Assembly (NCBI RefSeq): GCF_900101335.1
Contig: NZ_FNKA01000002.1
Location: forward strand, 186,001-250,000
DNA from: Quadrisphaera sp. DSM 44207
GTDB taxonomy: Bacteria > Actinomycetota > Actinomycetes > Actinomycetales > Quadrisphaeraceae
Direction: 5' to 3'
Length of the DNA stretch: 64,000 bases
The translations under genes and the position numbers were made by a program. This document shows, in pieces, positions 40,431 to 48,152 of the stretch. Below the pieces are notes generated by a model, which saw only the letters and a program-made list of their open reading frames with translations, had not been told where the DNA came from and did no database searches. Each line of letters starts with the position of its first letter. Position 1 is the stretch's first letter.

Positions 40431-40595
40431 GGTGCTCCTCTCGACGGCGGCCCCCCGGGCGGGAGCCGCTCCTCGGCGAGCCTGTCCCGCGGATCGGTCG
40501 CGCGCAACTCATCCTCGGCGCGGCGCCGCGCGGGGTGCCGCGGCCCGTGCCGCGGCGCCGGCTCACCCTGCCGCAGCGGGAGGACCGGGTCTAGC

Positions 40596-42698
40596 GTGCC
40601 GCAGGTGCTCGCGCCGACGAACCCCTACGCCACGCCCAGCGACCTGCCGCACCAGCTGCCGCCGTTCGACCGGATCCGGGTCGAGCACCACCGCCCCGCG
40701 CTGGAGGCCGGCATGGCCGAGCAGCGCGCCGAGGTGGAGGCGATCGCCACCGACCCGGCCGAGCCGACCTTCGCGAACACCGTCGAGGCGCTCGAGCGCT
40801 CCGGGCGGCTGCTCGCGCGGGCGGCGAACACCTTCTTCAACCTCACCAGCTCGGTCTCCAGCGAGCAGCTGCGCGCGGTCGAGAGCGAGGTCGCGCCCCT
40901 GCTGGCGGCGCACTCGGACGCCATCCACCTCGACCCGCGCCTGTTCGCGCGCATCGACGCCGTGCGCGCCCGGGCGGCCGGTGACGCTGCAGGGCTGGAC
41001 GCCGAGCAGCGCGCCGTCCTGGAGCGCTACCACACCGACTTCGTGCGCGCCGGCGCCGCGCTGGGGCCCGAGGAGCAGCAGCGGCTGCGCGCGCTGAACG
41101 AGGAGCTGTCGGCGCTGACGACGGCGTTCGGCACGCACCTGCTGGAGGAGACCAACGCGCTCGCGGTGCTCGTGGAGGACGCCGCCGCCCTCGACGGCCT
41201 CTCGCCGCAGGAGGTCTCCGCCGCCGCGCAGGCCGCCCGCGCCCGCGGGCACGAGGGCGGCCACCTGCTGCCGCTGGCCCTGCCGACGGCCCAGCCGGTG
41301 CTGGCCTCCCTGCGCGACCGGGACCTGCGCGAGCGCGTGCACACCGCGTCGGTGACGCGCGGCGCGCGCGGCGGGGAGCACGACACGCGCGCCCTCGTGG
41401 TGCGGATCGCGGCGCTGCGCGCGCAGCGGTCGGCCCTGCTGGGCTTTCCTGCGCACGCCGACTGGGTGGTCGCGGACCAGACCGCGGGCTCGCGCGAGAC
41501 GGTCATGACGATGCTGACCTCGCTGGTGCCGGCGGCGACGTCCAACGCGCGCGGGGAGCAGGCGGAGCTCACGGCCGCCCTGCACGCCGACGGCCACACC
41601 GGCCCGCTGCGCCCGTGGGACTGGGCGCACTACGCCGAGCGCGTGCGCCGCGAGCGGTTCGCGGTGGACGCCGCGGCGCTGCGCCCGTACTTCCCGCTCG
41701 ACGCCGTCCTGACCGACGGCGTCTTCTGGGCGGCGCAGCAGCTGTACGGGCTGGAGCTGACCGAGCGCACGGACCTGCCCGTCCCGCACCCCGACGTGCG
41801 GGTGTGGGAGGTGCGCGACGAGGACGGGCGCGAGCGGGGCCTGTTCCTCGGCGACTTCTTCGCCCGCGAGTCCAAGCGCGGCGGAGCGTGGATGAGCACC
41901 TACGTCGACCAGTCGCACCTGCTGGGCACCCTGCCCGTCGTCGTCGTCACCCTCAACGTCCCCCCGCCCGCGCCCGGGGAGCCGGCGCTGCTGAGCGTCG
42001 ACGAGGTCGACACCGCCTTCCACGAGTTCGGGCACGCGCTGCACGGGCTGCTCTCCGACGTCCGCCACCCGCGCCTGTCGGGGACCACCGTGCCGCGCGA
42101 CTTCGTCGAGTACCCCTCGCAGGTCAACGAGTTCTGGGCCTGGGAGCCGGTCGTGCTCGCCCGCTACGCCCGCCACCACGCCACGGGCGAGGCGCTGCCG
42201 GGCGAGCAGGTGGAGCGGCTGCGGGCGGCGCAGTCGTACGGGCAGGGGCACGCGACCACGGAGATCCTCGCCGCGATGCTGCTCGACCAGGCCTGGCACC
42301 AGCTCGACCCGGCGGAGGAGGTGGCGGTGCAGGACGTGGAGGCGTTCGAGGCGGCGGCCCTGGAGCGGTTCGGCGTCGCGCTCGAGGCCGTGCCACCGCG
42401 CTACCGCAGCACCTACTTCAACCACGTCTTCGGCGGCGGCTACAGCGCCGGGTACTACTCCTACCTGTGGAGCGAGGTGCTCGACGCCGACACGGTCGAG
42501 TGGTTCCGCGAGCACGGCGGGCTGCGCCGCGCCAACGGCGCCGCCTTCGCCGCCGCGCTGCTCTCGCGCGGCGGCACGGTGGACCCGATGGCCGCCTACG
42601 CGGCCTTCCGCGGTCGCGGCCCGCGCATCGAGCCGCTGCTGGAGCGCCGCGGCCTGACGGGCGCCGAGATGACGCTGCCGGAGGACGAGGCCGGCTGA
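40596..42698 (+). CDS. M3-family metallopeptidase (oligopeptidase A/Dcp-like)
   Basis: The 700-residue protease has the M3 zinc site HEFGHALH (476-483) with third ligand Glu505 in FVEYPSQ, and the conserved tail HVFGGGYSAGYYSYLWSEV. It cleaves oligopeptides in the cytosol (Dcp or OpdA type). GTG 40596 is favoured by GGGAGG upstream; GTG 40605 is an alternative. Length is normal for the family. Confidence 0.95.
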   Translation: MPQVLAPTNPYATPSDLPHQLPPFDRIRVEHHRPALEAGMAEQRAEVEAIATDPAEPTFANTVEALERSGRLLARAANTFFNLTSSVSSEQLRAVESEVAPLLAAHSDAIHLDPRLFARIDAVRARAAGDAAGLDAEQRAVLERYHTDFVRAGAALGPEEQQRLRALNEELSALTTAFGTHLLEETNALAVLVEDAAALDGLSPQEVSAAAQAARARGHEGGHLLPLALPTAQPVLASLRDRDLRERVHTASVTRGARGGEHDTRALVVRIAALRAQRSALLGFPAHADWVVADQTAGSRETVMTMLTSLVPAATSNARGEQAELTAALHADGHTGPLRPWDWAHYAERVRRERFAVDAAALRPYFPLDAVLTDGVFWAAQQLYGLELTERTDLPVPHPDVRVWEVRDEDGRERGLFLGDFFARESKRGGAWMSTYVDQSHLLGTLPVVVVTLNVPPPAPGEPALLSVDEVDTAFHEFGHALHGLLSDVRHPRLSGTTVPRDFVEYPSQVNEFWAWEPVVLARYARHHATGEALPGEQVERLRAAQSYGQGHATTEILAAMLLDQAWHQLDPAEEVAVQDVEAFEAAALERFGVALEAVPPRYRSTYFNHVFGGGYSAGYYSYLWSEVLDADTVEWFREHGGLRRANGAAFAAALLSRGGTVDPMAAYAAFRGRGPRIEPLLERRGLTGAEMTLPEDEAG

Positions 42699-42799
42699 GG
42701 CACGGGGCGAGCCGGCGGAGGAGGCGAGCCGGCGGACGGGGCGCGAGGCGGGCGGCGTGGGGCAGGATGTGCCGACCGACACGACGACGTGGAGGACGG

Positions 42800-44566
42800 A
42801 TGGCGGCAGCGTGCGAGCGCGCGGCGCAGGCGCAGGCGCTGGCCGACCTGGCCGAGGGCCTGGCGGGGGAGTTCTCGCTGCGACCCCTGCTGGAGCGGGT
42901 GCTGCGCTCGGCCGTGGCCCTGCTGGGCTGCTCGGACGGCTCGATCAGCCTGGTCGACCACAGCAGCGGCACCTACCGCAAGGAGGCGGACGTCGGGGTG
43001 GCCTGCCAGTCGGGCCGCTCCTTCCCGCTGGTGGAGGGCCTGACCGGTGAGGTGGTGCGCGCCGGCGGGCCCGTCGTCGTCGACGACTACCGGCAGGTGC
43101 GCGGCGGGCACCTGCACCCCGCCGACCGCGCGCGCCTGCACGCCGCCGTCGGCGTCCCGGTGCGCTGGGGGCCCGCCGTGCTCGGGGCCGTCGTCGTCTT
43201 CTCCGCCGACCCGGCGCGGCGCTTCCGGCCGGCGGACGTGGAGCTGCTGAGCCTGTTCGCCCGCCACGCCGCCATCGCGATCACCAACGCCCGCCTGCAC
43301 GCCGTCGCGGCCGAGCGGGGGTGGGCGGAGGCCGCGGCGCGCGAGCGGGAGCGCTCGGCGCGGCAGGTGCAGGAGCGCCTCAGCCGCCAGCTGGCCACCC
43401 TCCTCGTGCACCTCGAGCGCGCCGCGGGCGACGGCGGCGCGGACGGCGGCGCGGACGGCGGCGCGGACGGCGGCGCGGACGGCGGCGCGGACGGCCCGCG
43501 GGAGGCGCTGGGCGCGGCCGCGGCGGTCGCGCGCTCGGCGCTGGCGATCGCCCGCTCCGCCGGCGCGCAGCCCGACGACCTCCCGGAGGGGCTGACGCTG
43601 CACGACGCGGTCGCGGCGGAGGTCGCGTGGGCGCGGACGGCGGCGGGCCTGGACGGCCGCCTCGTCGTCGCCGGCCAGGTGCGGGCGCCCGACGCGGAGG
43701 TCGCCGGCCACCTGCTGCGCGCGACCCGCTGCGCCGTGGTGCGCGCCGTGGCCCGCAGCCGCGCCGCCGTGCTGCGCGTGGGGCTGGTGCACGGCGCGGA
43801 GGGCGTCGTGCTGCTGGTCGAGGACGACGGCAGCGGGGAGGCCGGCGACGACGGCCTCGCGCGGGTCGTCGCGCGCACCCGGGCGCTCGGCGGCGCGGCG
43901 GAGCTGACCACGACGCCGGGGTGGGGCACCACCCTGCGCGTGCAGCTGCCGTACCGGCTGGCGGGGGAGCACCGCCCGGCGCGCACCGGCGTCCTCGTCG
44001 TCGACGGGCGGCCCGCGGTGCGCAGCGGGCTCGCCGCGCTGATCGGCCAGGGCGGCCCCGCCGTGCGCGTGCTCGGCGACGTCGGGCGCGCCGGCGACGT
44101 CCCGGACGCCGTGCGGCTGCTGCGCCCGGACGTCGTCGTCCTCGGCGACCGGCTGGCCGACGCCGCCCCCGCCCAGGTGGTGGCGGCCCTGCTGGAGCAG
44201 GACCCGCGGGCCGCGGTCGTCCTCGTCGAGGAGCCGGCCGGGGCCGCCGTGCCCGTGGCGGGGCTGCGCGGGCGCGTCAGCGCCGAGGCCACCGGCCCGG
44301 AGCTGGTGCAGGCGGTGGTGCGGGCGGCCGACGCGCCGTCCGCCGCCGCGGCGCCGGCCGGCGGCGACGGACGGGCCCCGACCCCGCGCGAGCTGGAGGT
44401 GCTGCACCTGCTCGAGCGCGGCTGCTCGGACCGGCGGATCGCCGAGGAGCTCGTCATCTCCCGCAAGACGGTGGAGAAGCACGTCGGCGCGCTGCTGCGC
44501 AAGCACGGCGTGCACAGCCGCGCCGCGCTCGTCGCCCAGCGCAGCCGCCTGCTCCTGCCCGGGTGA
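42800..44566 (+). CDS. GAF / degenerate kinase / degenerate receiver / LuxR regulator
   Basis: The 588-residue protein reads as a whole two-component pathway in one chain. An N-terminal GAF domain (15-165) is followed by a HisKA_3-like helix where the H-box has Gln191 and Glu192 instead of His-Asp, and a HATPase-like domain in which the N-box Glu/Asn are Cys311/Arg315 but DDGSG remains. A receiver-like domain (398-515) follows, where the phosphoacceptor aligns with Gly449 (Asp450 is next to it). A normal LuxR helix-turn-helix ends the protein (TPRELEVLHLLERGCSDRRI). Phosphotransfer is unlikely, so the GAF probably controls the HTH directly. Five GGAD repeats lie at 212-231. ATG follows GGAGG. 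Confidence 0.85.
   Translation: MAAACERAAQAQALADLAEGLAGEFSLRPLLERVLRSAVALLGCSDGSISLVDHSSGTYRKEADVGVACQSGRSFPLVEGLTGEVVRAGGPVVVDDYRQVRGGHLHPADRARLHAAVGVPVRWGPAVLGAVVVFSADPARRFRPADVELLSLFARHAAIAITNARLHAVAAERGWAEAAARERERSARQVQERLSRQLATLLVHLERAAGDGGADGGADGGADGGADGGADGPREALGAAAAVARSALAIARSAGAQPDDLPEGLTLHDAVAAEVAWARTAAGLDGRLVVAGQVRAPDAEVAGHLLRATRCAVVRAVARSRAAVLRVGLVHGAEGVVLLVEDDGSGEAGDDGLARVVARTRALGGAAELTTTPGWGTTLRVQLPYRLAGEHRPARTGVLVVDGRPAVRSGLAALIGQGGPAVRVLGDVGRAGDVPDAVRLLRPDVVVLGDRLADAAPAQVVAALLEQDPRAAVVLVEEPAGAAVPVAGLRGRVSAEATGPELVQAVVRAADAPSAAAAPAGGDGRAPTPRELEVLHLLERGCSDRRIAEELVISRKTVEKHVGALLRKHGVHSRAALVAQRSRLLLPG
43433..43492 (+). repeat. 12-base tandem repeat (5 copies) encoding GGAD
   Basis: Five identical copies of GGCGGCGCGGAC in frame in the linker between the kinase-like helix and the HATPase-like domain of the LuxR hybrid gene. 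Confidence 0.95.
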
Positions 44567-44570
44567 GCGG

Positions 44571-44602
44571 GGGTGGGATCCCCCACCCGCAGATGGGGGA
44601 TC
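44571..44602 (+). promoter_or_regulatory. Two overlapping alternative hairpins
   Basis: GGGTGGG (44571-44577) pairs with CCCACCC (44582-44588). Alternatively GATCCCCCA (44577-44585) pairs with TGGGGGATC (44594-44602). The two cannot form together. They lie 4 bases past the LuxR hybrid stop and about 92 bases before the aldolase start. They may be a terminator or an attenuator. Confidence 0.45.
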
Positions 44603-44694
44603 CGCCCGATCCGCGCCCGGTCCGCGCCCGCCTAGCGTGCAGGGGTCCTGTCCGCCCGCGCCGGCTCCGGCGCGCCCGCAGCCCCGGAGGCCCC

Positions 44695-45555
44695 GTGCCG
44701 GTCGTGCCGCTGAAGGAGATCGTCGACGCCGCGTTCGCGGAGCGCTACGGCGTCCCTGCGATCAACGTCGTCAACGACCTCACCCTCGAGGGCGTCCTCG
44801 CCGGGGCCGTGCAGGCCCGCTCGCCGCTGATCGTGCAGACGTCGGTGAAGACGGTGCGCGCGATCGGCTCCGATGTGCTCATCGCGACGTGGAAGGCCAT
44901 GACGGCGGGCATCGAGGTGCCGGTCAGCCTCCACCTGGACCACTGCCCGGACCGCGCGGTGATCAGCGAGTGCCTGGCCAAGGGCTGGAACTCGGTGCTC
45001 TTCGACGCCCACGAGCTGCCCGTGGAGGAGAACCAGCGCCAGACCGTCGAGGTCGTCGCCGAGGCCCGCCGGTACGGGGCGAGCGTGGAGGGCGAGATCG
45101 AGGGGATCACCGGGATCGAGGACGGCGTCGGCTCCGACGAGGCGTCCGCGCGCCAGACCGTGGAGGTCCAGGTCGGCTTCGTCCGCGCCACCGGCGTGGA
45201 CGTCTTCGCCCCGGCCATCGGCAACGCGCACGGGGAGTACAGGAGCGCGCCGGTGCTGGACGTCGACCGGGTCAGCGACATCGTGGCCCAGGTGCCGGTG
45301 CCGATCGCCCTGCACGGCGGCACGGGCCTGAGCGACGAGGCGTTCACGGACCTGATCGCCCGCGGCTGCGCGAAGGTCAACATCTCCACGGCGTTGAAGA
45401 CGACGTTCATGCGCTCCTCGCTGGCGAACCTGCGCGCGGCCGAGGAGAAGGGCACGTGGGACCCGCCCACCCTGTTCAGCGCCGTCCAGCAGGACGTCGT
45501 CGACCTGACCACCGGCCTGGCGCGCATCTTCGGCAGCGCCGGCAGGGCGGCCTGA
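44695..45555 (+). CDS. Class II ketose-bisphosphate aldolase
   Basis: The 286-residue TIM-barrel enzyme has the zinc and substrate motifs of class II aldolases: VPAINVVNDLTLEGVL, LHLDHCPD, FAPAIGNAHGEY, LHGGTGLSDEAF and KVNISTALK. It splits ketose phosphates to DHAP and an aldehyde. Length and motifs lie nearer to GatY/KbaY-like or unknown-specificity enzymes than to glycolytic Fba. GTG follows CCGGAGG. It starts a cluster with a HAD phosphatase and a DhaL/DhaK kinase. Confidence 0.9.
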   Translation: MPVVPLKEIVDAAFAERYGVPAINVVNDLTLEGVLAGAVQARSPLIVQTSVKTVRAIGSDVLIATWKAMTAGIEVPVSLHLDHCPDRAVISECLAKGWNSVLFDAHELPVEENQRQTVEVVAEARRYGASVEGEIEGITGIEDGVGSDEASARQTVEVQVGFVRATGVDVFAPAIGNAHGEYRSAPVLDVDRVSDIVAQVPVPIALHGGTGLSDEAFTDLIARGCAKVNISTALKTTFMRSSLANLRAAEEKGTWDPPTLFSAVQQDVVDLTTGLARIFGSAGRAA

Positions 45556-45558
45556 GCC

Positions 45559-46401
45559 GTGCCCGCCCTGGTCTTCGACTGCGACGGCGTCCTCGCCGAC
45601 ACCGAGCGCGACGGGCACCTGCCCGCGTTCAACGCGACCTTCGCCGAGTTCGGCCTCCCCGTGCGCTGGAGCGAGGAGGAGTACGCCGAGAAGCTGCGCG
45701 TCGGCGGCGGCAAGGAGCGCATGGCGACCCTGTTCACCCCCGAGCTCGTCGCGTCGGCGGGCCTGCCCGCCGACGCGGCCGGGCAGAAGGAGGCCCTGGC
45801 CGCCTGGCACCGGCGCAAGACCGCGGTGTACACGGACTCGATCGAGCGCGGGATCGTGCCGCCGCGCTCCGGCGTCGCGCGGGTCGTGGAGGAGGCCGCG
45901 GCCGCCGGCTGGCAGCTCGCGGTGGCCTCCACCTCCGCCGAGCCGTCGGTGCGCGCCGTCCTCGAGCACGTCGTCGGCCCGCAGCGGGCGGCGTCGTTCG
46001 AGGTGCTCGCCGGGGACGTCGTCCCGGCGAAGAAGCCCGACCCGGCGATCTACCTGCTGGCCCTCGAGCGGCTCGGGGTCGACCCGGACGACGTGGTCGT
46101 CGTCGAGGACAGCCGCAACGGGCTGCTCGCCGCCCGCGGCGCGGGGCTGCGCTGCGTCGTCACGGTCAGCAGCTACACGACCGAGGAGGACTTCACGGGC
46201 GCCTCCCTGGTCGTCACCGAGCTGGGGGACCCGGGCGGGCCGGCCGCGCGCGTGCTCGCCGACCCCGCCGGCGTCGAGCCGGGGCCCGTGGTCGGCCTCG
46301 CCGAGCTCCAGCGGGTCCTGCAGCGGCCCGCACCCCCTGCCCCCGGCGCCGCCGTCCCCCGGGACGCCGGCCCCGCGACCACCACGAAGGAGGAGCGATG
46401 A
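45559..46401 (+). CDS. HAD-family phosphatase (CbbY-like)
   Basis: The 280-residue HAD hydrolase has motif I DCDGVLADTERD, cap motif LRVGGGKERM, motif II VASTSA, Lys in PAKKPDPAIY and motif IV VVVEDSRNG. It dephosphorylates sugar phosphates or acts as phosphoglucomutase-like. GTG is 3 bases after the aldolase stop. Its last 30 residues are Pro/Ala-rich and overlap the next start (ATGA). The aldolase and HAD pair suggests removal of phosphate from the aldolase product. Confidence 0.9.
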   Translation: MPALVFDCDGVLADTERDGHLPAFNATFAEFGLPVRWSEEEYAEKLRVGGGKERMATLFTPELVASAGLPADAAGQKEALAAWHRRKTAVYTDSIERGIVPPRSGVARVVEEAAAAGWQLAVASTSAEPSVRAVLEHVVGPQRAASFEVLAGDVVPAKKPDPAIYLLALERLGVDPDDVVVVEDSRNGLLAARGAGLRCVVTVSSYTTEEDFTGASLVVTELGDPGGPAARVLADPAGVEPGPVVGLAELQRVLQRPAPPAPGAAVPRDAGPATTTKEER

Positions 46402-47045
46402 GCCCTGCCGGCCAGGAGGACGTCGAGCGGGTGGTGCGGTGCGTCGCGCGCACCGTCGTCGCGCACGAGGAGGAGTTCGGCGACCTCGACGCCGTCGCCG
46501 GGGACGGGGACTTCGGGTTCTCCATGGCGCGCGGCTTCGAGAAGGTCCTCGCCGACTGGGACGCCTTCGACCGCACCGACGCCGGCACCTTCCTCACCAA
46601 GGTCGCCATGACCATCACCAGCCGGATCGGGGGCACCTCCGGCCCGATCTGGGGCACGGCCTTCCTGCGGGCCGGGACGACGCTGAAGGGCGAGGACGCC
46701 GTCACCGGGGAGGACGTCGTCGCCGCCCTGCGCGCCGCCGCCGAGGGCATCAAGGCCCGCGGCGGCGCGGACCTCGGCGACAAGACCCTGCTGGACTCCC
46801 TCGTGCCGGCCACCGACGCCCTCGAGCGGGAGGTCGCGGCGGGCTCGCCGCGGGCCCGGCTGTTCGCGGTCTTCGCCGAGACCGCGCGCGCCAGCGCCGA
46901 CGCGACGGCGTCCCTGCAGGCCCGGCGCGGCCGGGCCAGCTACACCGGCGAGCGCAGCATCGGCTCCGTGGACGCCGGCGCCACCGCCGTCGCGATCCTC
47001 GCCGAGGCCGTGGCCCAGGAGGAGTCCGCGTCCTCGTCGTCCTGA
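46398..47045 (+). CDS. dhaL: Dihydroxyacetone-kinase-like subunit DhaL
   Basis: The 215-residue ATP-binding subunit has LDAVAGDGDFGFSM (the Asp cluster that binds Mg-ATP), GGTSGPIWGTAFLRAG, GDKTLLDSLVPA and SIGSVDAGAT. It phosphorylates the substrate held by DhaK. ATG overlaps the HAD stop. The usual order is K then L; here L precedes K, which occurs in kinases for tetruloses and other ketoses. No DhaM is present, so ATP is the probable donor. The end (ESASSSS) leads into the stop-codon repeat 47036-47105. Confidence 0.92.
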   Translation: MSPAGQEDVERVVRCVARTVVAHEEEFGDLDAVAGDGDFGFSMARGFEKVLADWDAFDRTDAGTFLTKVAMTITSRIGGTSGPIWGTAFLRAGTTLKGEDAVTGEDVVAALRAAAEGIKARGGADLGDKTLLDSLVPATDALEREVAAGSPRARLFAVFAETARASADATASLQARRGRASYTGERSIGSVDAGATAVAILAEAVAQEESASSSS

Positions 47046-47105
47046 CCTCCGGCGTCGTCCTGACCCCGCAGTCGTCGTGATCCCCGCAGTCGTCCTGACC
47101 CCGCA
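47036..47105 (+). repeat. 17-18-base repeat over the dhaL stop codon
   Basis: Four units of GTCGTCCTGACCCCGCA-like sequence (18, 17, 18 and 17 bases), each containing TGA. The first TGA is the real stop of dhaL. The array fills most of the gap to dhaK. Confidence 0.85.
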
Positions 47106-47141
47106 CCGCGTCCGTCCACCCGCAGCGCCGTGGAGGCCCTC

Positions 47142-48137
47142 GTGAAGAAGTTCGTCAACGACCCCAAGCAGTTCGTCCCGGAGATGCTCCGCGGCCTGGC
47201 CCTGGCCAATCCGGACACCCTGCGCTACGTGCCCGAGCACAACCTGATCCACCGCGCCGACGCCCCCGTGCAGGGCAAGGTCTCGATCATCCAGGGCTCG
47301 GGATCCGGCCACGAGCCGGCCCACGTGATGATCGTCGGCCGCGGCATGCTGGACGCCGCCTGCCCCGGCGACGTCTTCGCGGCCCCGCCCATGGACTACG
47401 TGTACGAGACCGCCAAGCTCATGGCCACCGACGCCGGCGTCCTGCTGCTGGTGAACAACTACACCGGTGACCGCATGGCCTTCGACATGGCCCGCGAGAT
47501 GGTGGAGGCCGAGGGCATCAAGGTGGCCACCCTCGTCGTCGACGACGACGTCGCGGTGAAGGACTCCACCTACACCGTCGGGCGCCGCGGCGTGGCCGGC
47601 AACTTCTTCGTCATCAAGGCGGTGGCGGCCGCCGCCGAGCGTGGCGCCTCCCTGGAGGAGGTCGTCGAGGTCGGCAGGAGGGTCAACGCCGTCACGCGCA
47701 CCATGGGCCTCGCGCTCAGCTCCTGCACGCCGCCGGCGAAGGGCTCCCCCCTGTTCGAGATCGGGGAGGACGAGATGGAGGTCGGCATCGGCATCCACGG
47801 CGAGCCCGGCCGCAGCCGTGAGGGGGTCACCGACGCCAACGGGGTCGTCGACCTCCTGCTCACCCCGGTCGTGGAGGACCTGCCCTTCGCCGAGGGCGAC
47901 CGGGTCGCCCTGATGGTCAACGGGCTCGGCGGCACGCCGATCAGCGAGCTGTACCTGCTCTACGGCATCGCCCACCAGCGCCTCGCCGACCGCGGCGTCG
48001 CGGTCGGGCGCAGCTACGTGGGCGAGTACTGCACCTCCCTGGAGATGGCCGGCGCGTCCCTGACGCTGGTGCGCCTGGACGACGAGGTCGAGGAGCTCCT
48101 CGCGGCGCCCGCGGAGGTCCCGGTCCGGGTGTTCTGA
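47142..48137 (+). CDS. dhaK: Dihydroxyacetone-kinase-like subunit DhaK
   Basis: The 331-residue subunit has the substrate-binding GSGSGHEPAH (52-61) with catalytic His57, NNYTGD (105-110), and the hemiaminal-forming His219 in GIGIHGEPG; these match the E. coli DhaK residues closely. GTG 47142 was chosen because GGAGG precedes it and homology begins at KKFVNDP; GTG 47130 would add four residues. It binds dihydroxyacetone or another short ketose covalently for phosphorylation by DhaL. Neighbours suggest a ketose other than DHA. Confidence 0.95.
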   Translation: MKKFVNDPKQFVPEMLRGLALANPDTLRYVPEHNLIHRADAPVQGKVSIIQGSGSGHEPAHVMIVGRGMLDAACPGDVFAAPPMDYVYETAKLMATDAGVLLLVNNYTGDRMAFDMAREMVEAEGIKVATLVVDDDVAVKDSTYTVGRRGVAGNFFVIKAVAAAAERGASLEEVVEVGRRVNAVTRTMGLALSSCTPPAKGSPLFEIGEDEMEVGIGIHGEPGRSREGVTDANGVVDLLLTPVVEDLPFAEGDRVALMVNGLGGTPISELYLLYGIAHQRLADRGVAVGRSYVGEYCTSLEMAGASLTLVRLDDEVEELLAAPAEVPVRVF

Positions 48138-48152
48138 CGGGTCCGCGCGCGG

